Of a stretch of DNA of 64,000 nt, positions 23,598 through 35,754 are shown piece after piece (position 1 is the stretch's first letter; each line of letters begins with the position of its first letter). This stretch comes from Symmetrospora coprosmae. Lineage: Eukaryota > Basidiomycota > Cystobasidiomycetes > Symmetrosporaceae. The notes under the pieces were generated by a model. The model had not been told where the DNA came from. It did not search any database and was given only the letters and a program-made list of their open reading frames with translations. The stretch lies in NCBI GenBank assembly GCA_008802785.1, contig VUYT01000004.1, forward strand, positions 682,001-746,000, read 5' to 3'. The position numbers were made by a program, and so were the translations under genes.

Positions 23598-24108
23598 GCT
23601 CGAGTGAGCGGACTCGAAGTCAAGAGGCAGAAGAGCACGTGCGCATCGCAAGGACCCAGAGAGACGTGCCGCTGGCGGCGCTGCATCGTAGGCGTGTACG
23701 GATGCAGCCGTCACTGCTGTGCCTGCGTCCGCCTCGCTCGCATTGCAGACCAGCCAATCTGACGCATCAGTCGCTCGGCACTTACTTATCTGATAAATGC
23801 GCCCCCCGCTGTGGTCAGGCCACTTTTCCCGGGCCCTGTGCCCGGACCGGGGCCTTGCCCCCCTGCGATCTTGAGCTTTGCCACCAGCGCCCTTGAAATT
23901 GGCGGAGGGCGAGGGCAGGCCGCAGCGAGCTCGGACGGACGGGCTGCCGTTTGTCATCGCCTTTCTTTGCTTGCACCAACACCACGAACGCACCTCTCGC
24001 ATATTTGGAGTATACACAGACGCACCACTACTGCTGCGTCGCACCCGAGTTTCAGCACCAGCCCTCGTCCACACTCTCTTTACGCTCACTCACGCACGCT
24101 CGCCAGCC
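23598..24108. promoter_or_regulatory. divergent intergenic region
   Basis: About 510 bases between divergent starts (Fta4-like leftward, SCS7 rightward). The part near SCS7 is C/T- and CAC-rich (about 23970-24108), typical of a fungal 5' UTR. No specific site was identified. An open frame of the minus strand extends through it but its composition is not protein-like. Confidence 0.4.
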
Positions 24109-25349
24109 ATGACCGTCTCAACAACAACCAAGCGAGGACCCTCGCAGCGCAGGATCTACACGGCCGCTGACGTCGCAAAGCACAACACCAAGAAGTCATG
24201 CTGGCTCGTGCGCAACAACACTGTGTACGACTGTACCGAGTTCGTGGCAGACCACCCGGGAGGAGACGATCTCATCCTGGATTGGGCAGGCAAGGACATC
24301 GACGGAGTGATGGAGGACCCGGCAGAGCACACGCACTCGGAGTCGGCATACGACCTGCTCACCGAGTACGCTATCGGCGTGCTCATGACGGGCGAGGCCA
24401 TCGTCGACGACAATGTCGAGATCGACGAGAACTTTGAGCCAGAGGCCACCGACGAACAGCGCGACTTCTCCAAGAACGCCTTCCTCGACCTCAGCCGACC
24501 GCTCATCATGCAGGTCTGGTATAGCAACTGGAGCAAGGACTACTACCTCCAGCAGGTTCACCAGCCGCGTCACCTGCCCCAGCCAGCGAGGCTGTTTGGG
24601 CCATGGTACTTGGAGATGTTCACGAGGACACAGTGGTACATCGTCCCTCTCATCTGGGGACCCATTGCGCTTGGGTTCCTCTACCGCTCCGTAGTTGGAC
24701 AACTCGCAGAGGGCGTCAGCACAACCACCACCACAGCAGCTACATTTGCGTGCTTTGCCTTTGGCGTCTTCTTCTGGACGTTCATCGAGTACTTCATGCA
24801 CCGCTTCCTCTTCCACGTCGACGATTATCTCCCGGACCACCAGTTCGCCCTCCTCCTCCACTTTCTGCTGCACGGCATCCACCACTACCTACCGATGGAC
24901 AGGCTGCGCCTCGTCATGCCGCCCATCCTCTTCGCCGCCCTCTCCGGTCCCTTCCTCAAGCTGGCGCATGCTCTCTTCCCGACAAACTACGCGAACGGCA
25001 TCATCGCAGGGAGCTACACAATGTACATTGTGTACGACTGCATGCACTACGTGAGTCGCACTGCCGGCCGCTCTACATACCTCCCAGCGAGGTTCGGCGC
25101 TGACTTCGCCCATACCCCTCGTATCCACTCTGACACAGGCCATGCACCACAGCAAGATGCCACAGTACATGAAGCAGATGAAGGTGTACCACCTGCAGCA
25201 CCACTGGAAGGTGAGCGTCCATGCCAGAGCCGGCTACCGGACTGTGTTGCTATGAGCGATTCTGACATCTGGAACATCGACAGAACTACGAGCTTGGCTA
25301 CGGCGTCACGTCCAAGTTCTGGGACGTCATCATGGGCACGACCTTGTAG
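24109..25349 (+). CDS. SCS7: sphingolipid fatty-acid 2-hydroxylase
   Basis: ER di-iron enzyme adding the 2-OH group to very-long-chain fatty acids of ceramides. Three exons (24109-25050, 25139-25210, 25284-25349) join in frame to 359 residues. The N-terminal cytochrome b5 domain has the heme motif HPGG at residues 49-52 and a second histidine near 74-76. The hydroxylase domain supplies the histidine clusters EYFMHRFLFHVDDYLPDHQ, HFLLHGIHHYLPMD, MHHSK and YHLQHHW, with YDCMHY between. The C-terminal exon reads NYELGYGVTSKFWDVIMGTTL. Membrane spans flank the first cluster. All expected metal ligands are present, so it looks functional. Its last exon plus intron tail is duplicated immediately downstream. 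Confidence 0.95.
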
Positions 25350-25466
25350 CTGCCTCACGTGCTTCTGACATCTGGAACATCGACAGAACTACGAGCTTGG
25401 CCACGGCGTCACGTCCAAGTCCTGGGACGTCCTCATGGGCACGACCTTGTAGCTGCCTCGCGTGCT
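25261..25466 (+). repeat. 103-bp tandem duplication containing the SCS7 last exon
   Basis: Unit 1 (25261-25363) and unit 2 (25364-25466) are adjacent direct repeats with four differences. Each holds 23 bases of intron tail with the CAG acceptor, the whole 66-nt last exon including its stop, and 14 bases after it. In unit 2 the exon frame is still open and ends in the same stop. Three differences fall in codons and all change the residue (Tyr to His, Phe to Ser, Ile to Leu). The fourth is in the 3' flank. Confidence 0.95.
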
Positions 25467-25727
25467 CGCGGGCGGCTGCTCTAGAGGTGTACCCGATCCT
25501 CCTCCACTCTCTTTGCTTTTCTCCCGGTGTTGTATCTCCTGTCGCGCTCGCTTCTTTGTCTAGCAATTCACGCTTTTACCTGCGATATGTTCAGAGCTTT
25601 GTGGGCGATGCGCAGAGCTTCATTGCTCCCTGTTCCGTTCCTCTTGCCCAACCTGTGCAGCTCAACATCGTCGGTCTGCAAGTGCTCTCTTCCCAACCAA
25701 CATCTTGGGCAGTTTGCGACCTGGTCA

Positions 25728-27543
25728 ATGTCGCGGAGCGGCTCGAGCAAGCCAGCGGGATCATCCGCATCCACTTCCGCCTCTCTGTCGAACGTCGTTT
25801 CCTCTCTTGTGCGCGCCCAGCATGGCCTGACTGCCCGCGAAGGCCTGGAGAGTGAGACAGACCTGGACCGCCATGTCGCCGACCTGCTGCTCAAGGACGC
25901 CAAAGCGCGAGAGGAGCGCGCAGCGCGCGAGAAGGCGTCGTACTGGCGACTGAGCGACGATGAAGGGTGGGCCGCTCGTCTGCTGTGGTTAGCGTGTGCG
26001 GGCAAGCCAGCTGACACGCACCTACCTTCCGGGAACCTCACAACGACGAAGGGAGCAGCAGTATCAGTCAAAGACAAACAAGCGCTTCCTCAAGAGCATG
26101 CTCCGCAATCTTGAGGACCACAACAAGCCTCTGATCCGCCCAGAGTCGCGCAAGGAGCAACTCGACGCCATCCGTGCTCGAGACCGCGCCGAGCGAGAAG
26201 CACGACGTGCTGGCAAGGAGGCCGCCGGCGCCAGTCAGGCAGAAGCCCAGAGAAGCTCGAGTCGCAGTGGGAGCGCCGATGTCGCCCGCGTCAGCAGCAG
26301 CAGAGACGCCTCGGAGCCTGTGCGCGCCACCGAGGGCAGCTCATCACGGTCGCGAGTGGCGCCTTCCGGCTTCGCTGCAAAGGCTCTAGCGCAAAGTATC
26401 GGTGGGCAGGCACGAGGCAGCGGTTTGCGATCCAACGGCAGTTCGTCGAGAGCTGCGGAAGCGGCTGTACCCACCTCAGACTATCGCCACGACAAAGGCC
26501 GTTCTCGCTCTCGAGACCGCAGTCGCAGTGGCGACAACCATTACACAGACAAGGGCAAAGGAAAGGAGAGGGCAGCAGATAGGGAAGAGGCGGCTGAGCC
26601 TTCGCGTAGCCGCTCGAAGCGATACCGAGGTGACTCTGCAGACCTGCGGGAGGAGTCTCCGCCCCGGACGTCGAGGCGCGATGACAAGGCAAGATCGACC
26701 AGCGATCGACACTCTCGTACATCTCGAGAAATCGCACCGCAGGATAGGCCGACTAGCGAGGACAGGGAGGGCAGAGATGACTTCCGTGGACGCCGTTGGT
26801 CACGTTCACCGCCGAGGTCTACGTCTGAGGTGGGAGGTTCTGCGCGGCATCGCCGCGGCCGCGATGAAGATCGCAAAAGGGACACGCGGGACGTCAACAA
26901 ACATGTTCAGTCACAGCACAGCCCAATCCCACCTTCTGACGATCACAGCAAGCGGCGCGAGCGAAGGAGGCGAAGGTCGCCATCCACGGCTCAATCCGAC
27001 TACGGTTCGTCCGACACGTTTATCGACACCACTGAAGGTGCGGCTATCGCAAACGGAGGCGGGTCCAAGATGGACAAGTACTTCTCTTCGATGTACGACC
27101 CGGCGCTAGATGTATCCGTGACCGACCTAACGGACCCGCGAACGGGCCTCATCGCGGAGGGGAACTTTGAAGGCTGGGACGCGATGCTGAGCGTGCTCAA
27201 GCAGCGCAAGGAGGATAAGGTGTCTGGCGTCAGTAAAGCACAGGAGGAGGAGCGGGAGCGGCAGATTCGCAAGCTCGAGCGAAGGCATCGGAGGGAGGAG
27301 CGAGAGCTACGGCGCGCCGAGCGCCGAGAGAAGAAGCGGCGGAAGAAGCGGAGACGTGGGAGCGATTCCGAGAGCAGAAGCGACAGTGACACCAGCTCGA
27401 GCAGCCGAGGACAACACCGTCATTCTAGCGGCCGGTCCAGATCCAAGCCGAAGGTGGTCGGAACTGTCAATGTTGACGGGTTCGAGTATGTCAGACAGGG
27501 AGGAGAGCGGGCTTGGGATATGGGCAAAGACAAGATGCTGTAG
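25728..27543 (+). CDS. Arg/Ser-rich (SR-like) nuclear protein, unassigned
   Basis: Two exons (25728-25966, 26052-27543) join in frame to 576 residues. The conserved-looking N-terminus has an acidic/basic helix (VADLLLKDAKAREERAAREK, then YWRLSDDEG), and after the intron TNKRFLKSMLRNLEDHNKPL. The middle is rich in RS, SR and RD dipeptides with many SP sites. A second ordered segment (KMDKYFSSMYDPALDV, GNFEGWDAMLSVLKQRKEDK) precedes a long charged coiled coil of Glu/Arg and a poly-basic run (REKKRRKKRRRG). Composition suggests a nuclear pre-mRNA-processing or chromatin factor. I do not recognise the exact family. The start at 25728 was chosen because its frame joins the second exon with a consistent phase. 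Confidence 0.7.
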
Positions 27544-28091
27544 CGACGTGTATGCGTGGATGCACATGCTTGGATGCGCCGCTTCCTTAAAGCCGACTGC
27601 CTTGCTTGCACAAACCCCGTGCTGCTCGCTCGAGCTCGTGCAGACGCGTCTGCCAGATGGCCGCGTTCGCGCAAAGAAAGGCTCGCGTCCTCAGCGTATT
27701 TCTGAGTTGTGCACGCTGCTCGTCAGTGTGATGTGTTGCACATGAATCTGCAGCATGACTAAGACTCGGCGACGCACGGGCCTCTTTCTGTGGTGGTGGT
27801 GGTGGCTTTGCGCCGGAGTCCTGCCGCCGACTGAGGACGCGCGCGTCTTCGGAGTCGGCTGCTGCCCCCCTTTGACTTTGCGACCGACAAGAAGCACTGC
27901 CAGGACAGTCAACTGCAGGAAATCGCAGGTAGAAGTGTACAGCAGTCCAGGTCGCCGGATGCAGGTCGACAGCCAGTAGGAGAGGAGACCCATCCATCTA
28001 TCCACCCTCGACATCCAGCTCGGTCAGCAGCAGCCCCTTCGGACGGAAGCGACGACGCGCCGCGCCTGAGACTCCTGTCTCCTGGACAGAG
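27544..28091. other. intergenic region upstream of the flippase
   Basis: About 550 bases between co-oriented genes. Contains a short GGT repeat (about 27791-27806, 'tggtggtggtggtgg'). Otherwise no recognisable element; presumably 3' UTR plus the flippase promoter. Confidence 0.4.
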
Positions 28092-31000
28092 ATGCCGCCT
28101 CCAGCAGGACAGCACGATGCATATGCATATGGCCAGCAGCACAGACTGGCCACGCACATCGAGGAGCCGAGCACATCCAGCGTCGACAGCAGCGGGATGC
28201 CAAGGGTCACGTACCTGAACGTGCCCGGAATCGAGGACGAGGACCACCGCCTGCGGATAGTGCGGACGCCCACAGCATCCATCCTCGAGGCAGATCGCGA
28301 GGACGAGCGGCGCAGAGTCGGCAAGCGCAAGCGCAAGGGGACCTTCAAGCGGTGGGCAGCGAGCGGCAGCAAGCTGAAACGCGGGTTGAGCGTGTCGACA
28401 ATCGGGACTAGCCACCATGGCCACGACCACGACCCAATGCCACCTGGACGCGCCGGCAGTGGCATCGCTCAGGCTGGACTCGCCATGGGCGGCTTTGGCG
28501 AGCTCGGACGCGTCGCTGCTGCGAACGCGGGTGGGCCAGCCGGAGAGCCAGTAGGACCGAACACGCGCACGGCCGACCAGGAGCAGGATGCAAAGGCAGA
28601 ACAGTTTCACACTCCCGTGGAAGAAGGATTCGACACGGAAGCAGGAAAGAGCGCGTCAAAGAAGAACAAGCGAGCCGCAGAGCTGCGGCGGAGGAGAAAC
28701 GTCTATCTGAACATGGAGCTTCCAATGACCGAGTTGGACAAGTACGGTCAGCCAACAACATACGCTAGGAACAAGGTCCGCACGTCAAAGTACACGCTAT
28801 GGACGTTTCTGCCAAAGAACCTGGGAGAACAGTTTCGGAGGGTGGCCAATCTCTACTTTCTGGGTCTTATTGTCCTGCAGGGTGAGTCTAGACACCTCTC
28901 CATCGAGGTTGTCTTTGCATGACTGAGGCTGCATCGATCCGCTCTCCAGTCTTCCCCATCTTTGGTGGAGCTTCGCCTGTTTTGGCCATGCTGCCACTAC
29001 TCGCCATCTTGGTGATTACGGGCGTGAAGGACGGAGTTGAGGACTACCGGCGGCAACAGCTCGACGAGGCGGTCAATAACTCTGCAGTAACACGCTTAGG
29101 CGACTGGCGTAACGTCAATCTTCCATCCTACACGCGCGGCTTCTTCGCAAGGCTCTTGGGCCTGTCAGGCGGTCAGCGAGCCGTGAACCGGTCAGCAAAG
29201 GTCAGCAAAGGTGTTCGTAAACTACGCGAGAAGGAAGGAAGCTTCTCAGCCGACTTCTTGTACGAGGGAGGAGCGCATTCATCCTCGGTTGACCTGGAAC
29301 CAACACGCTCGAACGGGTCTGCGCCCGGCGCCGGCCGACACATCAACAGCCTCTCTGGGCCAGAACAGCACATGGACGCCAACGGGAATGTTCTCGAAAC
29401 GCTCGACAGCCACTCAGACGAGGACCAGATATCATCGGCAAGCCATGCTGCCCGACCGTCAGCGGGTCCCATGGGCCGACACCGCTCCAACTCGTTCGCA
29501 ATGAGTCTCGCAACGACAGCTCGATCGATGCCACAGAAGGGAGTTGTGGACTACCAGCGTGCGTCGCCGGGCACAGCGAAGTGGGAGCGGACGCTCTGGA
29601 AGAAGCTGGAAGTGGGTGACGTGGTGTTGCTGCGGGAGAATGACCAGATCCCAGCGGACATTGTGGTCCTGTCAACGTCGGACGCCGACGGCCAGTGCTT
29701 TGTCGAGACAAAGAATCTGGACGGGGAGACCAACCTGAAGCCCCGTCGAGCGCTGAAGGCAACGATGGGCATCCAGCACGAAGAGGATGTCGAGCATGCT
29801 CAGTTCCTTGTCGACTCGGAACCGCCGCACGCCAACCTATACTCGTACAACGGCGTGCTTCGCTACTTCATCAAGGGTGACTTGCCTGGGCGAGAACACC
29901 CGGTGGTCGAGCACGCGCAGATGCAGGGCAGACAGGAGAAGCAGGAGGCCATCACCATCAACGAGCTTCTGCTGCGTGGATGTGCCATCAGGAACACGAC
30001 GTGGATCATTGGCCTGATCGTCTATACGGGCGCAGATACGAAGATCATGCTGAATCAGGGAGAGACGCCCTCCAAGCGGAGCAAGATTGAGAAGGAGACC
30101 AATTTCAACGTCATTGCCAATTTCCTCATCCTCCTCGCCATCTGCATCGCCTGTGCCATTGCCAACGGCCTCTTCCTTGCGGAGACCGATACTTCAGCCT
30201 ACTTCTACGAGCGCGGAGTAGCAGCGTCCAGCAGCAATGTTGTCAACGCCATCATTACGTTTGGGTGAGTGGCCTCTGACCGGAACATTGGAGCTCGCAG
30301 TAGCTGACCAAGTTGGCTCGCTGCCCGCCTGTAGCGCCTGCCTCATCGTCTTCCAGAACATTGTGCCCATCTCGCTCATCATCACAGTCGAGCTGGTCAA
30401 GACCATTCAGGCCATCTTCATCTATCAAGATATCGAGATGTGGTATGAGCCCCTGGATCATCCATGTGTGCCCAAGACCTGGAACATTTCGGATGATTTG
30501 GGCCAGATCGAGTACATCTTCTCCGACAAGACGGGCACCTTGACGCAGAACATTATGGAATTCAAGAAGTGCAGCATCAACGGCATCTCCTATGGCGAGG
30601 GAGTCACCGAGGCCATGCTCGGGGCAGCCAAGCGGGAAGGGCGCGATACATCGGCTTTCGATCCTGCGGCAGACGCTGCTGCCTTGGAGCGCTCCAAGAC
30701 CCAGATGGTCCAGATGATGAACACCATGTTCAAGAATCGCTATCTACGAGAGGACAAGCTCACCTTTATTTCGCCCAAGATTGTCGAAGATCTCGGAAAC
30801 AAGCAGGAGAGCATTCAGCGCCAGAACATCATCACCTTCTTCCGCGCGCTGGCCGTCTGCCACACCGTCCTTGGCGACCGCTTTGACCCAGACAACCAGA
30901 ACCTTATCGAATACAAGGCAGAATCGCCGGATGAGGCCGCCCTTGTCGCAGCTGCCCGAGACGTCGGCTTCGCGTTCGTCCAGCGTCAGACAAACGAGAT

Positions 31001-33642
31001 CGAAATCGAAGTTATGGGTCAGCCCGAAAGGTACAAGCCTCTACGCGTTCTTGAATTCAACTCATCCCGCAAGCGCATGAGCGTCATTGTCCGGCAGCCG
31101 GATGGGAGGATCCTCATGATCTGCAAAGGAGCAGACAGCGTCATCTACCAACGCCTACGCCCAGATCACAGCACCGAGCTGAAGGACGCCACGAACCGTG
31201 ATATGGAAGAGTTCGCCAATTCTGGTCTTCGTACGCTCTGCATCGCATACAAGTACCTCAGCGAAGAGGAGTTTGCCAGCTGGGCCACCATCTACGATGC
31301 AGCTTGCGCAGCTGTGACGGACAGGGAGGACGAGATAGAGAAAGCGTGCGAGTTCATCGAACACGGCCTGACTATTCTCGGAGCCACTGCTCTTGAAGAC
31401 AAGCTACAAGTGGGCGTCCCCGATGCCATCGCCCAGCTGCACAAGGCCGGCATCAAGCTTTGGATTCTCACGGGTAAGTCGCCGCTGTCAATGCTTCGCT
31501 AAAGCCAAGATTGTGCCTGACTGACGCCTCCGCCTATGCTGCAGGTGACAAGGTCCAAACCGCCATCGAGATTGGCTTCAGTTGCAATCTCCTCACATCG
31601 GACATGGAGATCATGATCATCTCGTCCGAGAGCGAATCTGGTGCGCGTACTCAGATTGAGAGCGGTCTAGACAAGATCAACCAGGCACGGGCAGATCCGT
31701 CTCTGGCGCCCAAGGACGGTTTCGCGGTGGTCATCGATGGCGAGACTCTTCGCTTCGCACTCGACCCATCCCTCAAAGGTCTCTTCCTGGACTTCACCAC
31801 CCAGTGCAGCGCTGTTGTCTGCTGCCGTGTCTCGCCATCTCAGAAGGCTCTGACGGTCAAGCTCGTGAGTGGTGACTGAATCATGTCGTTCAGTCAGCTT
31901 CCGCCCGAGCTGAAGCGTTGGCCCTCTTTGTTAGGTCAAGGACGGAAGGAACGCCATGACATTGGCCATCGGCGATGGAGCCAATGATGTGGCCATGATT
32001 CAGGAGGCGCACATTGGTGTCGGTATCGCCGGTCTCGAAGGTGCTCAGGCCTCGATGTCGGCCGACTATGCCATTGGACAGTTCCGCTTTCTGCAGCGAC
32101 TACTGCTGGTGCACGGCCGGTGGTGCTACATCCGTGTTGCAGAGATGGTAGGTTGGTGCGCTGTACGAGACCTTCACACAAGCTAACGTTTTTGCCGTCC
32201 TCAGCACGCAAACTTCTTCTACAAGAACATCGTCTGGGTCTTTGCCATGTTCTGGTATCAGCTATTCTGCAAGTACGTTGGCCGATACGCTTATCCGGAA
32301 GATAGATGTCATCAAGCTGATTTGCCGGTCACCGGCTTCGCACTACCAGCTTTGACGGCGGCTATCTCTTCGACTACGTGAGTCAAAGCGTGCCGTTGTC
32401 CGAGCTCTTCAAACGCTGATGCAGGCAACATCTACCGCAGACGCTCGTTCTCCTCTACAATCTCGCCTTCACTTCCTTGCCAGTCATCGTCATGGGCGCG
32501 TTTGACCAGGACATTGATGCAAAGGTCTCTCTAGCCTATCCGCAGCTGTACAAGCGCGGGATCAAGGGGCTAGAGTACTCGCGCACCGTCTTTTGGACAT
32601 ACATGCTGGACGGCCTCTACCAGTCGGCCGTATGCTTCTTCCTGCCGTTTATCGTCTACCAATTCGGTATCACGGCCACAGGCCAAGGTTACGGAATGGA
32701 CGGGCAGGTCGAATTCGGCACGACCGTCGCAGCAGCAGCTGTCATCACGGTCACGCTATTCGTGGGCCTCAACAACAGCTACCACACCTCGCTCATGATC
32801 GCAGTCCTTGTGATTTCAGCCCTGCTCCTCTACGTGAGTGTTTTCTGGTGTGTATGCTCCCGATTTCAACTGATCATAGCTCGCTCTCCTAACCGCAGAT
32901 CTGGGTCGCCATCTACTCGGCCTTTCCGTACAGCTTCAACAACCTCGTGGTCATCCTCTTCAGCACCTTCGACTTCTGGGCGCTCATCGTCATCGTCCAG
33001 ATTGTCGCCTTGGGCCCCCGCTACATCTACAAGTATGTCCAGTCGAATTACTGGCCCATCGACAACAACATCATTCGCGAGGCAGCGGTGGTGCATCGAC
33101 TGGCCGACAAGCTGGCCGATGCCGAGCATGGCGACTTCAACGCGCCTCCGCATTCGAACGGTGACTCGAAGCGAGGTCAGACACCGGCACCGCGCATCAA
33201 TGTGCCCATCTCCGAAAGTCCAGTCATGGGCATGCGAAGGACGCCCTCACCGATGCCGGGCCTCCAGATGAAGGACGGCCAGCAGGTCGAAATGGCGGAG
33301 TTCAGCCAGCACGCTCAGCGACCTCCAGCCTTTTCTGCCATCCCGATCGCACAGCACAGCCCATCCAAGGCTAGCCGGCATCGAGTTGCCGATGACACGT
33401 ATGCTGAAGTCGGCGAGGAGGCACTTGCGTCGCCTACTTCTGCGCGACACCTCAATGTGCACCGGGACAGGCAGCACAGCGGGACACCACTGTCGCCGAG
33501 TCTATACGCCAGCCCGCCCGAGTCTCCGGCCGGGTCACGCGCAGGGATGCGGAGAGAAGGCAGCACGGCCTCGTTCGCCACGGCGACGAGCGAACCATAT
33601 TCAGACGGAGAAGGGGACCAATTTGCTGGCTATGCGAGGTAG
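28092..33642 (+). CDS. phospholipid-translocating P4-ATPase (Dnf1/Dnf2 type)
   Basis: Flippase moving phospholipids to the cytosolic leaflet at the plasma membrane or endosomes. Nine exons (28092-28881, 28950-30264, 30335-31473, 31545-31864, 31935-32147, 32205-32272, 32350-32377, 32441-32833, 32899-33642) join in frame to 1669 residues. Key motifs: [11 protein letters not shown] in M1, [14 protein letters not shown] of the actuator domain, [20 protein letters not shown] in M4, [16 protein letters not shown] with the phosphorylated Asp, [19 protein letters not shown], and [13 protein letters not shown] in the C-terminal membrane part. A roughly 200-residue insertion in the first cytosolic loop and long disordered ends, including a Ser/Pro-rich tail ending FAGYAR, fit the DNF rather than the DRS2 or NEO1 class. 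Needs a Cdc50-type partner, not seen here. Confidence 0.94.
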
Positions 33643-33961
33643 CGTCGGAAGCTAAGCTCGTCAATCGTGAACAACCCGACCTCGTTCATACCCTCAGCAG
33701 CAGCATCTGTTCTTTCATAGATCAGCAGGAGTGCCAGGTCAGAATCTAGACTTTGTGCACGATTTGATCCGCTGCGCTATGCCGCATATGCGGCCTAATT
33801 GTTGTGTCTCCCGCTATCGATACCCTGGGCTAGAAATGCATTGACACCAACCCTGGGCATCTAGACCTGCAGCCTGAGGATCTGCCTCTCTGGGCGCTCG
33901 CTACAACAACATTACTGCTAGGTCAGATCCACCCATGCGCCTCATCTGGAGCCCACCGTGC
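33643..33961. other. convergent intergenic region
   Basis: About 320 bases between the 3' ends of the flippase and the Nnf1-like gene, so mainly 3' UTR sequence. AT content is higher than in flanking genes. No RNA gene or repeat recognised. Confidence 0.4.
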
Positions 33962-34922
33962 TCAAAGCTTATCCATGCCGATCAGCGGTACGAGAGCGTC
34001 CAGCTGTTGTTGCAGGGCTTTTGCGTCGATAGATTCCATCTGCGCCGAGCCCTGGGAGAACCGTGACCAGGCAGAAGTGTCAGATGCCGTAAACATGGGC
34101 CAGGGCCCCTCAAAGCACAACGCATTTTACTGACCTCCTGAATCGATGAGAGAAGGGTCTGTATCTCGCCCTCGAGGGCATCCGCTTCCGCCGTCGCGGT
34201 CTGGGCGCGTCTGAGCTTTGCACCTACCTGCTCTTGCAGCTGGGCAGACCAGAACGCATCAGCATTGCTTGGTGGTGCATTGAAGGGTTCGTGGGCACTT
34301 ACGCTCTCGCGCGCGTCCCTGACGGTGTCGAGGTGTGCCTGCAGCTTCGGGATCATTGCAGCTGCGATGGCCAAGTCCGGGTCCCTGCCTCGTCTGTGGG
34401 TTTAGAGCGTACGGGGTGCACGTTAGTGCCGTACTGCGGTTATTGTGGCATAGAGACGTTTGACGCACTTCCAAGCATCGAGCGGAGCCTCGCCTCTCTG
34501 AGCTCGCTGGCTCGCGTCAGCCACTATGTCGTCAACCTCGTTCGACTTTGCGATAAAGGTATTGTAGTGGCTGTTCGTGAAGAGGTCAGTCCAGGCTTCC
34601 TGTTGGAGGGTCCCGGTAAAGCGGCTGTCAGCGTCCAGACGCGTCGCTTGCGCCACAACAACATGGCGTCGGGTAGCCTCCTTGCAATGCAAAGATTGCG
34701 CACCTGGAAGCCAGCTCTGAGGTGTTCAGCTGTTCGCTCCGTTAACAGCTTGATGAAGTCCCTGTCGCTGTCGTTCTCGAGCAGATCCGGGAAGGACTGC
34801 TCCATGGTCTCCAGCGTGATGCGCTCGACGACCCTCTCGCTCGCCCGGTTGATGACATTCTGCGTCTTGGTGGCTCGGACACCGATGGGGACGGGTGCAG
34901 CTGAAGTGGATGCCATTGCCAT
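33962..34922 (-). CDS. candidate kinetochore protein Nnf1/PMF1-like (MIND complex)
   Basis: Minus-strand gene of about five exons. The first exon (start 34922, alternative 34916) contains RASERVVERITLETMEQSFP then LLTERTAEHLRAGFQ. Splicing (donor after FQ, acceptor near 34600) continues EAWTDLFTNSHYNTFIAKS, NEVDDIVADASQRAQRGEAP, and later exons give MIPKLQAHLDTVRDARESVS, an Ala/Gln-rich coiled coil (QEQVGAKLRRAQTATAEAD) and the end MESIDAKALQQQLDALVPLI. A 'CFP' helix followed by 'W..L......F..I..+R++...LN.LD.L+.+A' is the Nnf1 signature, and the coiled-coil remainder fits the Mis12/MIND complex. Length, about 220 residues, is right. Divergent from POP5 with only about 190 bp between starts, so promoters overlap. 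Confidence 0.55.
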
Positions 34923-35111
34923 CCTTCTTCTGTCTTGGCGTCGTCAGGGCTGCCGTTGCTCCACCGTAGGCAGCTGCAAGAGCTGGCTTCAGGCAGAGAC
35001 GCGCGAAAAGAGGGGTTGACCGCGACGAGACAGAGACCTGGCAGCCCGCTGGTTTGCATCTCATCAGGCTCGCCACGCTCAGAGTCAGCATAACTCCGAC
35101 ATTGTGGGACA

Positions 35112-35754
35112 ATGGTCCGCTTCAAGGTGAGGCTGACTGCCTGGCTGAGATCGTGCTCTGCCCGCCTGCCTGGCCCCCGGCTGACACTCGGGAGGCGTCG
35201 ACGTGATGCGATGGCATTGCTCTGAATGGCACGCAGAACCGGTATCTGCTGGTCGAGCTCCTCTTCCCGGAGGACGTCTCCAAGCCCAACATCACCGAAG
35301 GACTGCTGCACAGCATCATCCGAGACTCCATCGCTGCCAATTTCGGCGAAGTCGGATGGGCCCAGGTCGGAGGCACCCTGAACAGTCAGTCACGCACCGA
35401 ATCTACATCCTGCACAAGCGCACTCCTGGGCGCAGTCTAACTCATCCATTCGCTGCAGTCAAGTATCTATCGCAAACTACCAACATCGCCATCATCCGGA
35501 CATCCCGCCCGACACTATCGACCGTCTGGGCCGCCATCACCCTCATCCGAGCTATCAAGAATGTCGAGCTGTGCGCTAGGGTGATTCACGTCGGGGGTGA
35601 GTCTCTGACACGCTCTGCGAATCGTCTCTGCTGCCCGCACTCATGCCGGGACCTTCTGCCACAATCAGGCACCATCCGCAAGACCCAGCAGGCCGCCATC
35701 CGCTACGATAGACAGGTCATTCTGGCATTGGAGTCGCCTGATCCGGGTGTGTGA
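35112..35754 (+). CDS. POP5: RNase P/MRP subunit POP5
   Basis: Protein subunit shared by nuclear RNase P (tRNA 5' maturation) and RNase MRP (rRNA processing). Four exons (35112-35126, 35237-35384, 35459-35596, 35669-35754) join in frame to 128 residues. The 15-nt first exon encodes MVRFK, continued by NRYLLVELLFPEDVSK, LLHSIIRDSIAANFGEVGWA, IKYLSQTTNIAIIRTSRPTL, RVIHVGGTIRKTQQ and AIRYDRQVILALES. The family start 'MVRFKNRYLL' is exact, which fixes the tiny exon. Length is normal for fungal Pop5. The gene lies head-to-head with the Nnf1-like gene. Confidence 0.93.

Noticed and set aside
23598-24089. N-terminal extension of the Fta4-like frame up to 24089
   Set aside because: The frame continues open but codons there are not protein-like, and MPGKGKGK at 23597 is a natural start; the region is better read as a divergent promoter.
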